Shown piece after piece: positions 34,390 through 42,301 of a stretch of 64,000 nt of DNA (position 1 is its first letter; each line of letters begins with the position of its first letter). Under the pieces are notes generated by a model. That model was not told the DNA's origin, searched no databases, and saw only the letters and a list, made by a program, of their open reading frames with translations. Made by a program: the position numbers and the translations under genes. This DNA is from Streptomyces californicus (GTDB lineage: Bacteria; Actinomycetota; Actinomycetes; Streptomycetales; Streptomycetaceae): positions 186,001 through 250,000 of the forward strand of contig NZ_JNZZ01000004.1 of NCBI RefSeq assembly GCF_000717645.1. The letters are read 5' to 3'.

Positions 34390-34832
34390 GTCTGATCGCC
34401 ATTGCCGACACCAACGCCCTCTACCGGCTTCTCGACCCACGGCTTACCGGGCACGAAGGGCACAAGAAGGCGCTGTCGACGATCAGCCACTTGATCGTCT
34501 CTCCATTGGTCCTTGCCGAGCTGGACTATCTGATCTCCACCAGGGCGGGCTCCGACAAGGCTCTTACGGTCGCGCGCTTCATCGAGCGCAACGCCGCCAC
34601 TCGTCGGTTCGAAATCCCCTCCGTCGGAGCGCACCTGAGTGCGGCAATCGCGGTCGCGGAAGGGTACACCGATGCCGACGGCGGCAAGGGCATCGGACTG
34701 ACGGACGCGATGAACGTCGCCCTGGCCGCCGCGTACCGCACCGAGGTCCTCTTCACCTCGGACCGCCACTTCCGTATGGTCCGCCCCCTGACCGGCCACA
34801 AGGCATTCCGGTTGCTTCCAGAGGACCTGTGA
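34386..34832 (+). CDS. PIN-domain toxin (VapC-type ribonuclease)
   Basis: The 148-residue protein has the four acidic residues of PIN nucleases: Asp8 (IADTNALY), Glu45 (LAELDYL), Asp107 (GLTDAMNVA) and Asp126 (FTSDRHF). It should be an Mg-dependent endoribonuclease inhibited by the co-encoded Phd-type antitoxin; VapC toxins of other bacteria cut initiator tRNA or rRNA. The length is normal and no key residue is missing, so the module looks active. GTG start overlaps the antitoxin stop. Confidence 0.92.
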   Translation: MSLIAIADTNALYRLLDPRLTGHEGHKKALSTISHLIVSPLVLAELDYLISTRAGSDKALTVARFIERNAATRRFEIPSVGAHLSAAIAVAEGYTDADGGKGIGLTDAMNVALAAAYRTEVLFTSDRHFRMVRPLTGHKAFRLLPEDL

Positions 34833-34871
34833 CGGCGGCGCTCGCAGCCCCGCCCCCGACCCGCCCCCCGC

Positions 34872-36797
34872 TCACTTCCGGTACAGCTCCTCGATCTCCG
34901 TGGCGAAGTCCCGGGCGATCGCCTCCCGCTTCAGTTTCAGCGACGGGGTCAGGTGGCCCTTCTCCTCGGTGAAGTCCACCGGCAGGACCGTGAACTTGCG
35001 GATCGACTCCGCGCGGGAGACCAGGCGGTTCGCCTCGTCCACCGCCTTCTGGAGCGAGGTGCGCAGGTCCTCGTCGTGGATCAGGTCCCGCAGCGGGACG
35101 TCCTGCTTCTTGGTCATCTGGCGCCAGTGCTGGAGGCCGTCCGGCTCCAGGGTGATCAGGGCGGTGATGAACGAGCGGTTGTCGCCGACCACCATGCACT
35201 GGCTGACCAGCGGGTGGGCGCGCAGCCAGTCCTCCAGCGGGGCCGGGGTGACGTTCTTGCCGCCCGACGTGATGATGATGTCCTTCTTGCGGCCGGTGAT
35301 CGTCAGATAGCCGTCCTCGTCGAGCGTGCCCAGGTCGCCCGTGGGGAACCAGTCGTCCGCCAGCAGGGCGGGGACCACCTCGGCCCGCTCGCCGTCCCAG
35401 TAGCCCCGGAACACCTGGCCGCCCTTGAGCAGCACCTCGCCGTCCTCCGCGATGCGCACCGAGGTCCCGGGCAGCGGCCACCCCACCGTGCCCAGGCGGG
35501 GCTTGAGCGGCGGGGTCACCGTGTGGGCGGCCGTCGTCTCGGTGAGGCCGTACCCCTCGAAGATGCCGATGCCAGCGCCCTCGTAGAACGCGGCGAGCCG
35601 GCGGCCCAGCGGGGAGCCGCCGCAGATCACGTACCGGACCTTGCCGCCCAGTGCCGCCCGGATACGCCGGTAGACCAGCGGGTCGTACAGGGCGCGGGCG
35701 GCGCGCAGGCCGAGCCCGGGGCCGGGGCCCGTGCCGTGTTCGGCGGCCTCGACCGCCTTGCCGTACCGCTGCGCGATGCGGGCCGCGCGGTCGAACGAGG
35801 AGGCCCGGCCCATCTTCTCCGCCGTGGCCCGGCCCGTGTTGTAGACCTTCTCCAGCACGTACGGGATGGCGAGGAGGAACGTCGGGCGGAAGCCCGCCAG
35901 GTCGGCCAGCAGGTCCTCCGTCTGGATAGACGGGGCGTGGCCGAGGCGGACTCTCGCCCGCATGCAGCCGATCGCCACCATGCGGCCGAAGACGTGCGAG
36001 AGGGGGAGGAAGAGGAGCGTGGAGGCCGGGTCCTTGGAGACGGACTTGAAGACCGGGTGGAGGAGTTCGATGGCGTTGTCGACCTCGGCGAAGAAGTTGC
36101 CGTGGGTCAGGACGCACCCCTTCGGGCGGCCGGTGGTGCCCGAGGTGTAGATCAGGGTGGCGGGGGTGTCCGGTTCGAGCGCGGCCCGGCGGGCGGTCAC
36201 CGCCTCGTCGGGGATGTCCTTGCCGAGGGATTTCAGGTGGCCGACCGCCCCCGTGTCGAACTGCCACAGGTGCGCGAGGTCGCCGAGTTGCTTGCGCTCC
36301 TGGCTGATGAGGCGGCCCTGTTCCTTCGTCTCCACCGCGCAGGCCACCGCGCCGGAGTTCTGGAGGATCCAGCGGGCCTGGAAGGCGGACGAGGTGGGGT
36401 AGATGGGGACGGTCACCAGCCCGGCCGCCCAGGCGGCGAAGTCCAGCAGCGTCCACTCGTACGTCGTCCGGGCCATGATCGCGATCCGGTCCCCGGCCCG
36501 CAGCCCCTCCGCCATCAGCCCCTTCGCCACGGCCTGGACCTCGGCGGCGAAGTCGGCGGCGCTCACGTCGTGCCAGGCGCCCTCGGCGTCCTTGCGGCTG
36601 AGGACCGGGTCCGCCGGGGCCTCCCGGGCGTTGTCGAACGGGATCTCGGCGAGCGAGCCGCGCCGCACGGCCGGGGCGAACCTCGGTACGGAGACCTCCT
36701 CGACGCGGCCGTCCGGGCCGCGCTTCTTCGTCGGTTCGACCAGGACGGGCCCGGGGGGCGTCGTGGTGGTGGCGGGGGCGGAAGGTGGCGTTGACAC
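34872..36797 (-). CDS. Long-chain acyl-CoA synthetase (AMP-forming, FadD15-like)
   Basis: The 641-residue AMP-binding enzyme has the P-loop LIYTSGTTGRPKGCVLTHGN (about residues 195-214), the GYGLTETTA A5 motif, TGDLGTLDEDGYLTITGRKKD and the C-terminal Lys in SLKLKREAIARDF. It activates fatty acids to acyl-CoA through acyl-AMP. Length and sequence resemble mycobacterial FadD15 and Streptomyces housekeeping FadD. The GTG at 36797 lies 6 bases after GAGGAG; the frame upstream is a simple-repeat artefact. It is on the same strand as the thiolase gene, about 220 bases away, fitting a fatty-acid degradation neighbourhood. Confidence 0.93.
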   Translation of the reverse strand: MSTPPSAPATTTTPPGPVLVEPTKKRGPDGRVEEVSVPRFAPAVRRGSLAEIPFDNAREAPADPVLSRKDAEGAWHDVSAADFAAEVQAVAKGLMAEGLRAGDRIAIMARTTYEWTLLDFAAWAAGLVTVPIYPTSSAFQARWILQNSGAVACAVETKEQGRLISQERKQLGDLAHLWQFDTGAVGHLKSLGKDIPDEAVTARRAALEPDTPATLIYTSGTTGRPKGCVLTHGNFFAEVDNAIELLHPVFKSVSKDPASTLLFLPLSHVFGRMVAIGCMRARVRLGHAPSIQTEDLLADLAGFRPTFLLAIPYVLEKVYNTGRATAEKMGRASSFDRAARIAQRYGKAVEAAEHGTGPGPGLGLRAARALYDPLVYRRIRAALGGKVRYVICGGSPLGRRLAAFYEGAGIGIFEGYGLTETTAAHTVTPPLKPRLGTVGWPLPGTSVRIAEDGEVLLKGGQVFRGYWDGERAEVVPALLADDWFPTGDLGTLDEDGYLTITGRKKDIIITSGGKNVTPAPLEDWLRAHPLVSQCMVVGDNRSFITALITLEPDGLQHWRQMTKKQDVPLRDLIHDEDLRTSLQKAVDEANRLVSRAESIRKFTVLPVDFTEEKGHLTPSLKLKREAIARDFATEIEELYRK

Positions 36798-36933
36798 GTG
36801 CGGCTCCTCGTTCTGGGGGGTCGGGCGGGTCGGTGCGCCGGGTCGTCCGTCCGGCAGGTACTGCGGGCAGAGCGGGTACGGCTCGCTACGGGCAGGGCGG
36901 GTACGGCTCGCACGGAGCCGTACGGCCCCCGCA

Positions 36934-36987
36934 GCTATCACAGCTGTCGCAGCCATCACGGCTCCCACAGCCGTCACAGCTCCCACG
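36934..36987. repeat. Nine-base tandem repeat, six units
   Basis: GCTATCACA, GCTGTCGCA, GCCATCACG, GCTCCCACA, GCCGTCACA and GCTCCCACG follow each other exactly in period nine. Translated on the minus strand this would give an Ala/Val repeat, but it lies upstream of the acyl-CoA synthetase start and is best seen as a non-coding microsatellite. Confidence 0.8.
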
Positions 36988-37017
36988 GCCGTACGGCTGC
37001 GGCAGCCGAAGCTGCTC

Positions 37018-38298
37018 CTACGGCCGTTCCAGGATCGCCGTCACCCCCTGCCCGCCGGCCGCGCAGATCGAGATGAGGCCGCGGCCCGGCCCCTCCCGTT
37101 CCGCCAGGAGCTTGGCCAGCGTCGCGACGATCCGGGCGCCCGTCGCGGCGAAGGGGTGGCCGGTGGCCAGGGAGGACCCGGCGACGTTCAGGCGGGCGCG
37201 GTCCACCCGGGCCAGGCCCTGCTTCTCCCAGGCGGCGAGGGTGGCCAGCACCTGGGAGGCGAACGCCTCGTGGATCTCCACCAGGTCGAAGTCCTCGATG
37301 CCCAGCCCGGCCCGCTCCAGCAGCCGCGGCACCGCGTACGCGGGGGCCATGAGCAGGCCGTCCTCGCCGTCCACGTAGTCCACCGCGCCGGTCTCGTACA
37401 GGGAGAGGTACGCCAGCGGTTCGAGGCCGCGCGCCTCCGCCCACTCCTCGCTCGCCAGCAGGACCGTCGCCGCGCCGTCCGTCAGCGGGGTCGAATTGCC
37501 CGCCGTCATCGTCGCGTTCGGGCCGTCCGTGCCGAACACCGGTTTCAGCGTGGCGAGTTTCTCGACCGTCGAGCCGGGGCGCAGGTTCTGGTCGCGGCCC
37601 AGGCCCCGGTACGGGACCACCAGGTCGTCCAGGAAGCCCCGTTCGTACGCGGCGGCCAGGCGCTGGTGGCTCGTGGCGGCCAGCAGGTCCTGGTCCTCAC
37701 GGGTGACCGCCCAGCGGCGGGCGGTGACGGCGGCGTGGTCGCCCATCGACAGGCCGGTGCGGGGTTCGGCGTTGCGCGGGATGTCCGGGACGAGGTGGCG
37801 GGGGCGTACGGCGGAAAGGGCCTTGAGGCGGGCTCCGGCGGACTTCGCGCGGCGGGCGGCGAGCAGGATGCGGCGCAGTTCGTCGTTGACGCCGAGCGGG
37901 GCGTCGCTCGTGGTGTCGGAGCCGCCCGCGATCGCCGAGTCGACGGAGCCGAGGGCGATGGTGTTCGCGGCGGCGACGACCGCCTGGAGACCGGTGCCGC
38001 ACGCCTGTTGTATGTCGTACGCCGGGGTACGAGGATCGAGGGCGGAGCCGAGGACGGTCTCGCGCGCCAGGTTGAAATCGCGGCTGTGCTTGAGGACCGC
38101 GCCCGCGACGAACGCCCCGACCCGGTCGCCGGCCAGTCCGTACCGCTCCACCAGGCCGTTCAGCGCGGCCGTCAGCAGGTCCTGGTTGGAGGCGGTCGCG
38201 TACGGGCCGTCGGACCGGGCGAACGGGACGCGGCTGCCGCCGAGCACCGCGACGCGGCGCACCCGCGGCACGGGGAGCGGAACGAACGGGCGCGTCAT
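37018..38298 (-). CDS. Acetyl-CoA C-acetyltransferase/3-ketoacyl-CoA thiolase (FadA2-like)
   Basis: The 426-residue thiolase has the nucleophilic Cys in IQQACGTGLQAVV (about residue 89), the His of EIHEAFASQ and the C-terminal ICAAGGQG motif with the second Cys. The enzyme cleaves 3-ketoacyl-CoA or condenses acetyl-CoA units. It is divergent from fabG4- and htdX-like genes exactly as fadA2 is in mycobacteria. I chose ATG at 38298 (SD-like GAGATGG); ATG at 38307 and a TTG further up are possible. The palindrome at 38356-38373 is in its promoter. Confidence 0.9.
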   Translation of the reverse strand: MTRPFVPLPVPRVRRVAVLGGSRVPFARSDGPYATASNQDLLTAALNGLVERYGLAGDRVGAFVAGAVLKHSRDFNLARETVLGSALDPRTPAYDIQQACGTGLQAVVAAANTIALGSVDSAIAGGSDTTSDAPLGVNDELRRILLAARRAKSAGARLKALSAVRPRHLVPDIPRNAEPRTGLSMGDHAAVTARRWAVTREDQDLLAATSHQRLAAAYERGFLDDLVVPYRGLGRDQNLRPGSTVEKLATLKPVFGTDGPNATMTAGNSTPLTDGAATVLLASEEWAEARGLEPLAYLSLYETGAVDYVDGEDGLLMAPAYAVPRLLERAGLGIEDFDLVEIHEAFASQVLATLAAWEKQGLARVDRARLNVAGSSLATGHPFAATGARIVATLAKLLAEREGPGRGLISICAAGGQGVTAILERP

Positions 38299-38355
38299 CG
38301 TGACCATCTCGTCTCGGTCGGTCCGGGATTGTTCATCTCGACCATCTCCTGACTC

Positions 38356-38373
38356 TTGAGTAACCTTACTCAA
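38356..38373. promoter_or_regulatory. Palindromic operator between thiolase and FabG4-like genes
   Basis: TTGAGTAACCTTACTCAA is a perfect 8+2+8 inverted repeat, 58 bases from the thiolase start and 35 bases from the ATG at 38408. It is AT-rich against a GC-rich background and placed to control both directions; a TetR- or FadR-type fatty-acyl-CoA sensor is the natural candidate. Confidence 0.82.
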
Positions 38374-38407
38374 CGGTAAATCTACGACCGAGCAGGGAGT
38401 CAGGACA

Positions 38408-39730
38408 ATGGCCGATCGCTATCTGCACCTCACCGGCACAGCACCCGGCCGCTTCCTCACCCGCCGCCTCGGCCTGCCGCAGCCCGCCCCGCTGCGCCGC
38501 TGGTCCCTCGAAACCCCGCGCCTGGAGGGGCCGTTGCTGCATCTGACCGCCGGGGATTCGGCGATCGGGGGTGAGCTGGCCAAGGTGCTGGCGGCCACCG
38601 GCCTCGCCGTGGAGCAGCGGTCCGAGCGCCCGGCCGCGATCGTGCTGGACGCCACCGGGGTCACCTCCGCCCGGGGCCTCGCCCAGGTGCACGCGGCTCT
38701 GCACCCGGTCGTACGGTCGCAGGCTCCCGGTGGCCGGATCGTCGTCATCGGCACGCCCCCGTCCTCCGAGGACCACCACCAGGCCGCTGCCCAGCAGGCG
38801 TTGGAGGGCTTCGTCCGGTCGCTGGGGAAGGAGATCGGGCGCGGCTCCACCGTCCAGCTGGTCCGGCTCCCGGCCGGGGCCGCGCCGGTGGCCGCCGAGT
38901 CCACCCTCCGCTTCCTGCTCTCACCCCGGTCCGCCTACGTCAGCGGCCAGGTGATCGAGCTGACCGACGCCGCGCCGGACCCGGCGGCCGACCCGGACGC
39001 CCCGCTCACCGGCCGCACCGCCCTGGTCACCGGGGCGGCGCGGGGCATCGGCGCGTCCGTCGCCTCGGTACTGGCCCGCGACGGGGCCCGGGTGATCGTG
39101 CTGGACGTGCCCCAGGCAGGGGACGACCTGGCGCGCACCGCCGACCGGCTCGGGGCCACCGCGCTGCCGCTGGACATCACCGCGCCCGACGCCGCCGCCC
39201 GCATCGCCGCCGGCGCGCCGGACGGGCTCGACGTCCTCGTCCACAACGCGGGGATCACCCGCGACCGCCGACTCGCCAACATGCCGGCCGAACGGTGGGC
39301 GCAGGTCATCGAGGTCAACCTCGACAGCGTGCTCCGCACCACCGACGAACTCCTGGCCTCGGGCGCGGTGAACCGGGGCGGGCGGATCGTCGCCACGGCC
39401 TCCATCGCGGGCATCGCGGGCAACAACGGCCAGACCAACTACGCGGCCAGCAAGGCCGGGATCATCGGCCTGGTCCGCTCGCTCGGCCCGCGCGCCGCCG
39501 CCGAGCACGGGGTCACGGTCAACGCGGTGGCCCCCGGGTTCATCGAGACGAAGATGACGGCGGCCGTGCCGCTCTTCATCCGGGAGGCGGGCCGCCGGAT
39601 GAACTCCCTGTCCCAGGGCGGGCTCCCGGTGGACGTCGCCGAGACCGTCGCCTGGTTCGCGCAGCCCGGCTCCGCCGCCGTCAACGGCCAGGTGCTGCGC
39701 GTCTGCGGCCAGAGCCTGCTGGGGGCGTGA
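38408..39730 (+). CDS. High-molecular-weight 3-oxoacyl-ACP/CoA reductase (FabG4-like)
   Basis: The 440-residue protein is far longer than ordinary FabG (about 250). Residues 1-195 form a degenerate flavodoxin-like Rossmann domain without a cofactor motif, and residues 200-440 a full SDR: TGAARGIG (208-215), HNAG, Ser332, Tyr345-A-A-S-Lys349. This two-domain form matches mycobacterial FabG4 (HMwFabG), an NADH-preferring ketoacyl-CoA reductase. The ATG follows AGGA. It is followed 5 bases later by a MaoC hydratase gene, giving the reductase-dehydratase pair, with the thiolase divergent. Confidence 0.92.
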   Translation: MADRYLHLTGTAPGRFLTRRLGLPQPAPLRRWSLETPRLEGPLLHLTAGDSAIGGELAKVLAATGLAVEQRSERPAAIVLDATGVTSARGLAQVHAALHPVVRSQAPGGRIVVIGTPPSSEDHHQAAAQQALEGFVRSLGKEIGRGSTVQLVRLPAGAAPVAAESTLRFLLSPRSAYVSGQVIELTDAAPDPAADPDAPLTGRTALVTGAARGIGASVASVLARDGARVIVLDVPQAGDDLARTADRLGATALPLDITAPDAAARIAAGAPDGLDVLVHNAGITRDRRLANMPAERWAQVIEVNLDSVLRTTDELLASGAVNRGGRIVATASIAGIAGNNGQTNYAASKAGIIGLVRSLGPRAAAEHGVTVNAVAPGFIETKMTAAVPLFIREAGRRMNSLSQGGLPVDVAETVAWFAQPGSAAVNGQVLRVCGQSLLGA

Positions 39731-39735
39731 GACCG

Positions 39736-40635
39736 ATGACCTCGCTCAGCGCCTCGCTCGTGCGCGGGGCCCTCCTCTCGCCGTTCAAGCGCGCCGGCCG
39801 CCCGGACGCCGCGCTGCCCCCGGACCGCCCGACCCGCCCGGCCACACCCGTCGCGCCGGGGCCCCTCGCCGCGTACGGGAGGATCTGCGGGTTCACGGAG
39901 TCCGGCGCGCTGCCGCTCACGTATCCGCATGTGCTGGCCTTCCCGGACACCATGCGGCTGATGACCGGCCGGGCCTTCCCGCTGCCGGTGCTCGGGCTCG
40001 TCCACACCTGGATCGAGATCGCCCCGCACCGGCCCGTCGAGCCGACGGAACCGCTCGAACTGACGGTTTACGCACAGGAGTTGAACCCGCACCGCCGGGG
40101 CACCGAGGTCACCATGACGACCGAGGCGCGGGTGGCCGGGGAGCTGGTGTGGGAGTCCCGCAGCGGCTATCTGTCCCGGCACGCGCCCCGCCGCCCGGAG
40201 CCGGACCCCGCGAGCACGCCGTCGGCCGCGGAGGCGGGCGCGAACCTGCCGACGGCGACCGCGAGCACGGCAGGTCGCCCGGCCGCCGCGTCCCCCGAGC
40301 ATCTGCCCGCCCGCGCCGAGTGGTCGCTGCCCGGCGATCTCGGGCGGCGTTACGGGGCCGTCTCCGGGGACCGCAACCCGATCCACCTGTACCCGCTCAC
40401 CGCCCGGCTCTTCGGCTTCCCCCGGGCCATCGCGCACGGCATGTGGACGGCCGCCCGCTGCCTGGCCGAGACCCGGGACCCGGCCGCCGTCCGTACCGTA
40501 CGGATCGACTTCCGGGCCCCCGTCCTGCTGCCCGCCACCGTGACGTACGCGGCCGACGCCGCCGGCGACGCCTTCGCGCTGCGCGGCCCCGGGGACCGCG
40601 TCCACCTGGTGGGGGCGGTGACCCGGAAGGGGTAA
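39736..40635 (+). CDS. MaoC-family dehydratase/enoyl hydratase (HtdX-like)
   Basis: The 299-residue double-hotdog protein has the hydratase-2 motif in its C-terminal half: SGDRNPIHLYPLTARLFGF with Asp212 and His217. The N-terminal hotdog (MRLMTGRAFPLPVLGLVHT) lacks the catalytic pair, as usual for this class. It interconverts 3-hydroxyacyl- and 2-enoyl-CoA/ACP. A linker of about 40 residues (SAAEAGANLPTATASTAG) separates the domains. The ATG at 39736 is preceded by GGGGG; GTG at 39727 overlaps the FabG4-like stop and is an alternative. The pair mirrors fabG4-htdX of Mycobacterium. Confidence 0.9.
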   Translation: MTSLSASLVRGALLSPFKRAGRPDAALPPDRPTRPATPVAPGPLAAYGRICGFTESGALPLTYPHVLAFPDTMRLMTGRAFPLPVLGLVHTWIEIAPHRPVEPTEPLELTVYAQELNPHRRGTEVTMTTEARVAGELVWESRSGYLSRHAPRRPEPDPASTPSAAEAGANLPTATASTAGRPAAASPEHLPARAEWSLPGDLGRRYGAVSGDRNPIHLYPLTARLFGFPRAIAHGMWTAARCLAETRDPAAVRTVRIDFRAPVLLPATVTYAADAAGDAFALRGPGDRVHLVGAVTRKG

Positions 40636-40870
40636 GGGGCCATCCCCTGGGCCTGTATCCCGAACCTGCCTCCCGGGCCGCCTCCGTGCCGCCTTCGGGC
40701 CGCTCCCGGGCGCGTGCGGGGCGGGCGGCCCCGCCCGTCCGGCGGTGGGCGCTTCCAGGGGCCGGACCGCGCGCATGTGACACTCCCGTGTGGGCGCCTT
40801 CGCCCGCTCCGGCCGGCCGTCGACGCTGCCGCCCGGTGGTCGCACGCCCGAGAAAGCAGGTCCGGTACCG

Positions 40871-42058
40871 GTGGAGAGACCCAGCGCGGTCGAGCGCGCA
40901 CTGCGTGAGGCCGCACCCCACGAGATCTTCGACGTGGTCCGCTCGCTGATCGAGCGCCGCCACCGCGCCCGCACGGTGGACCTGCTGCTCGTCGACTACG
41001 CGATGACCCGGCTGCAGCCCGTCGGCGTCCTCCCGCACACCCGTCCCCCGGTGCCGGTCCACGACAGCGCGCCCGGCCGCGCCTTCGGCGCGCAGGCCGC
41101 GCACTGCGTTCGGGACCGCTCGGCGGACACCGTGACGGCCCACCTCCCCGTCAGCGTCCGGGGCGACCGGCTGGGCGTCCTCAGCGTCACCCTGGCGGCG
41201 GACGAGGACGGCGGCCCGGCGGCCGACGTCCTGGCGGACCTCCAGGAGTGTGCCGACGCCCTGGCCCACGAGGTGGTCGTCGCCGAGCGCGACACCGACC
41301 TCTTCCTCCAGGCGCGGCGGGCGGAGCGGCTGACCCTGGCCGCCGAGATGCAGTGGCAGCTCCTGCCCGGCCGCTCCTGCGCGCGGCCGGAGTACAGCCT
41401 CGGCGCCCAGCTGGAGCCCGCCTACGCCATCTTCGGCGACAGCTTCGACTGGTCGGCCTCGGCCGACGACCTGTACGTGACGGTCAGCAACGGCATGGGC
41501 GAGGGCATCGACGCCGCCCTGCTGACGAACCTCTGCGTCAACGCGCTGCGCAACGCCCGCCGCGCCGGCCTGAGCCTGAGCGACCAGGCGTACCTGGCCG
41601 ACCAGGCGGTGTACGGGCAGCACCGGGGGGAGCAGCACCTGTCGACCCTGCTCTTCCGCTTCCACCTGCCGACCGGGGAGGTGGAGGTCATCGACGCGGG
41701 TTCGCCCCGGGTGTGGCGGGTGCGCGCGGGAGCGGTGGAGCAGATCGCGTTCGACGCGCAGATGCCGCTCGGCATGTTCGAGGACACCGACTACGTCTCC
41801 CAGCGCTTCCGGGTCGAGCCCGGCGACCGGCTGCTGTTCGTCAGCGACGGCGTGTACGACGCGCTGTCCCCGGCCGGTGAGAAGTACAGCCTCCGGGCGC
41901 TGGCCGCCTCGATCAACAGCACCCGGCTGCTGCCCGCGCCGCAGGTGCCGCGGGTGATGCTCCAGGAGCTGCTGGGGCACCGGGGTTCCGGTCCGGCGGC
42001 CGACGACTCGCTCGTGATGTGCCTGGACTGGCACGGTCGTGAGGCCCCGAGCCCCTAG
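40871..42058 (+). CDS. SpoIIE-type PP2C phosphatase-like protein with altered metal motif
   Basis: The protein has 395 residues: a GAF-like N-terminal sensory domain (about 15-140), a coiled linker (EVVVAERDTDLFLQARRAER) and a PPM/SpoIIE phosphatase domain. The motif usually written GGDxYD is FGDSFDW (188-194), and the usual D-V-x-G-H-G metal motif is SNGMGEG (206-212), with Asn207 where the metal-binding Asp normally is. SDGVYDA and the terminal DDSLVMCLDW are kept. This subfamily may therefore be weakly active or regulatory. GTG at 40871 is a likely start without a strong ribosome-binding site. It is upstream of a second, complete phosphatase. Confidence 0.82.
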   Translation: MERPSAVERALREAAPHEIFDVVRSLIERRHRARTVDLLLVDYAMTRLQPVGVLPHTRPPVPVHDSAPGRAFGAQAAHCVRDRSADTVTAHLPVSVRGDRLGVLSVTLAADEDGGPAADVLADLQECADALAHEVVVAERDTDLFLQARRAERLTLAAEMQWQLLPGRSCARPEYSLGAQLEPAYAIFGDSFDWSASADDLYVTVSNGMGEGIDAALLTNLCVNALRNARRAGLSLSDQAYLADQAVYGQHRGEQHLSTLLFRFHLPTGEVEVIDAGSPRVWRVRAGAVEQIAFDAQMPLGMFEDTDYVSQRFRVEPGDRLLFVSDGVYDALSPAGEKYSLRALAASINSTRLLPAPQVPRVMLQELLGHRGSGPAADDSLVMCLDWHGREAPSP

Positions 42059-42240
42059 GGACGCGAGGAGACGCGGGGAACCCCGTCCGGTGGTGAATCG
42101 CGCCGGGCGGTGGACCGCGCCGGGCTGAATCGCGCCGGGCCGGGCATGTGGTCATGGGGTGAAGACTCCGCGACCTTCTGTACGGGTGTCGCGTACGGAA
42201 CGGGGCCCGGGTTGTCACAGGGGGACGACGTGAGGGATGG

Positions 42241-42254
42241 TTGCCTCAAGGCAA
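42241..42254. promoter_or_regulatory. Inverted repeat upstream of the phosphatase/B12 operon
   Basis: TTGCCTCAAGGCAA is a perfect 6+2+6 palindrome (with flanking GG/TC extending it by G-U pairing), 47 bases before the proposed start at 42302. It may be an operator; the MarR regulator at the end of the operon is a candidate binder. Confidence 0.5.
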
Positions 42255-42301
42255 TCGTCTAGTTGATGAGGTGAGGGGTTCGCCCAGCGGGCCCTCGATA
42301 T

